NCBI GenBank assembly: GCA_963726135.1
Contig: CAVSBE010000002.1
Span: 248,001 to 312,000, forward strand
Origin: Bog-473 sp963726135
GTDB lineage: Bacteria > Actinomycetota > Acidimicrobiia > Acidimicrobiales > RAAP-2
DNA length: 64,000 nt
Direction: 5' to 3'
The notes below the pieces were generated by a model. That model saw nothing but the letters and a program-made list of their open reading frames with translations. It had not been told where the DNA came from and searched no databases. The position numbers and the translations under genes were made by a program. This document shows, one piece after another, positions 64,000 to 64,000 of the stretch (its first letter is position 1; every line of letters begins with the position of its first letter).

Positions 64000-64000
64000 C

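Overview
The window is high-GC actinobacterial DNA. Gene content points to class Acidimicrobiia or a close relative: a mycothiol-dependent isomerase fold, a (broken) WhiB gene, D-aminoacylase-type amidohydrolases, a secreted protein with YWLVASDGGIFSYG-type repeats, and a tig-clpP-clpX-folC-ndk-mreBCD-PBP2-radical SAM-rne-rplU-rpmA cluster. The taxonomic call is inference; no rRNA gene is present.

Layout. (1) 1-6.8 kb: a catabolic cluster with two amidohydrolases (one cut by the window edge) divergent from an aldehyde dehydrogenase and a D-aminoacylase-like amidohydrolase, then an S51 peptidase and a 2-hydroxyacid dehydrogenase. A palindrome in the divergent promoter resembles one in front of the FGGY kinase at 11.77 kb, which faces an alcohol dehydrogenase/SDR pair. 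(2) 6.8-11.6 kb: decayed DNA with a methyltransferase fragment, an intact large membrane protein, an IS110 fragment and a WhiB pseudogene with two in-frame stops. (3) 15.3-28.8 kb: tRNA-His, then tRNA-Arg(TCT), then a genomic island. The 3' end of the tRNA-Arg is imperfectly repeated in direct orientation at 28.75 kb, as expected for attL/attR. The island holds an ISL3 element with an exact 8-bp target duplication, two IS110 remnants, a nest of IS3, IS3 and IS30 elements, two large membrane-protein genes (one broken) and a methyltransferase. No recombinase gene was found. (4) 28.8-47 kb: mixed chromosomal genes: FkbM methyltransferase, LOG protein, two drug-efflux MFS proteins, a DUF3089 lipase-like protein, an orphan ParA, tRNA-Pro, a broken secreted beta-helix protein, a diacylglycerol-kinase-type lipid kinase coupled to a broken membrane gene, a DMT transporter, a DoxX-Rieske fusion, a hydrolase-cyclase fusion and a second D-aminoacylase-like enzyme. 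(5) 47-63 kb: an intact housekeeping block for protein quality control, folate, cell-shape machinery, RNA processing and ribosomal proteins, closed by two VOC proteins.

Many genes between 6.8 and 41 kb carry frameshifts or nonsense codons while the 41-63 kb block is clean, so true gene decay is a better explanation than uniform sequencing error, although I cannot exclude local errors. I did not find a convincing new defence or biosynthetic system. The most informative structures are the tRNA-Arg-bounded island with its nested IS elements, the shared C-terminal domain of two large membrane proteins, the paired palindromic operators, and the fusion proteins at 42-45 kb.
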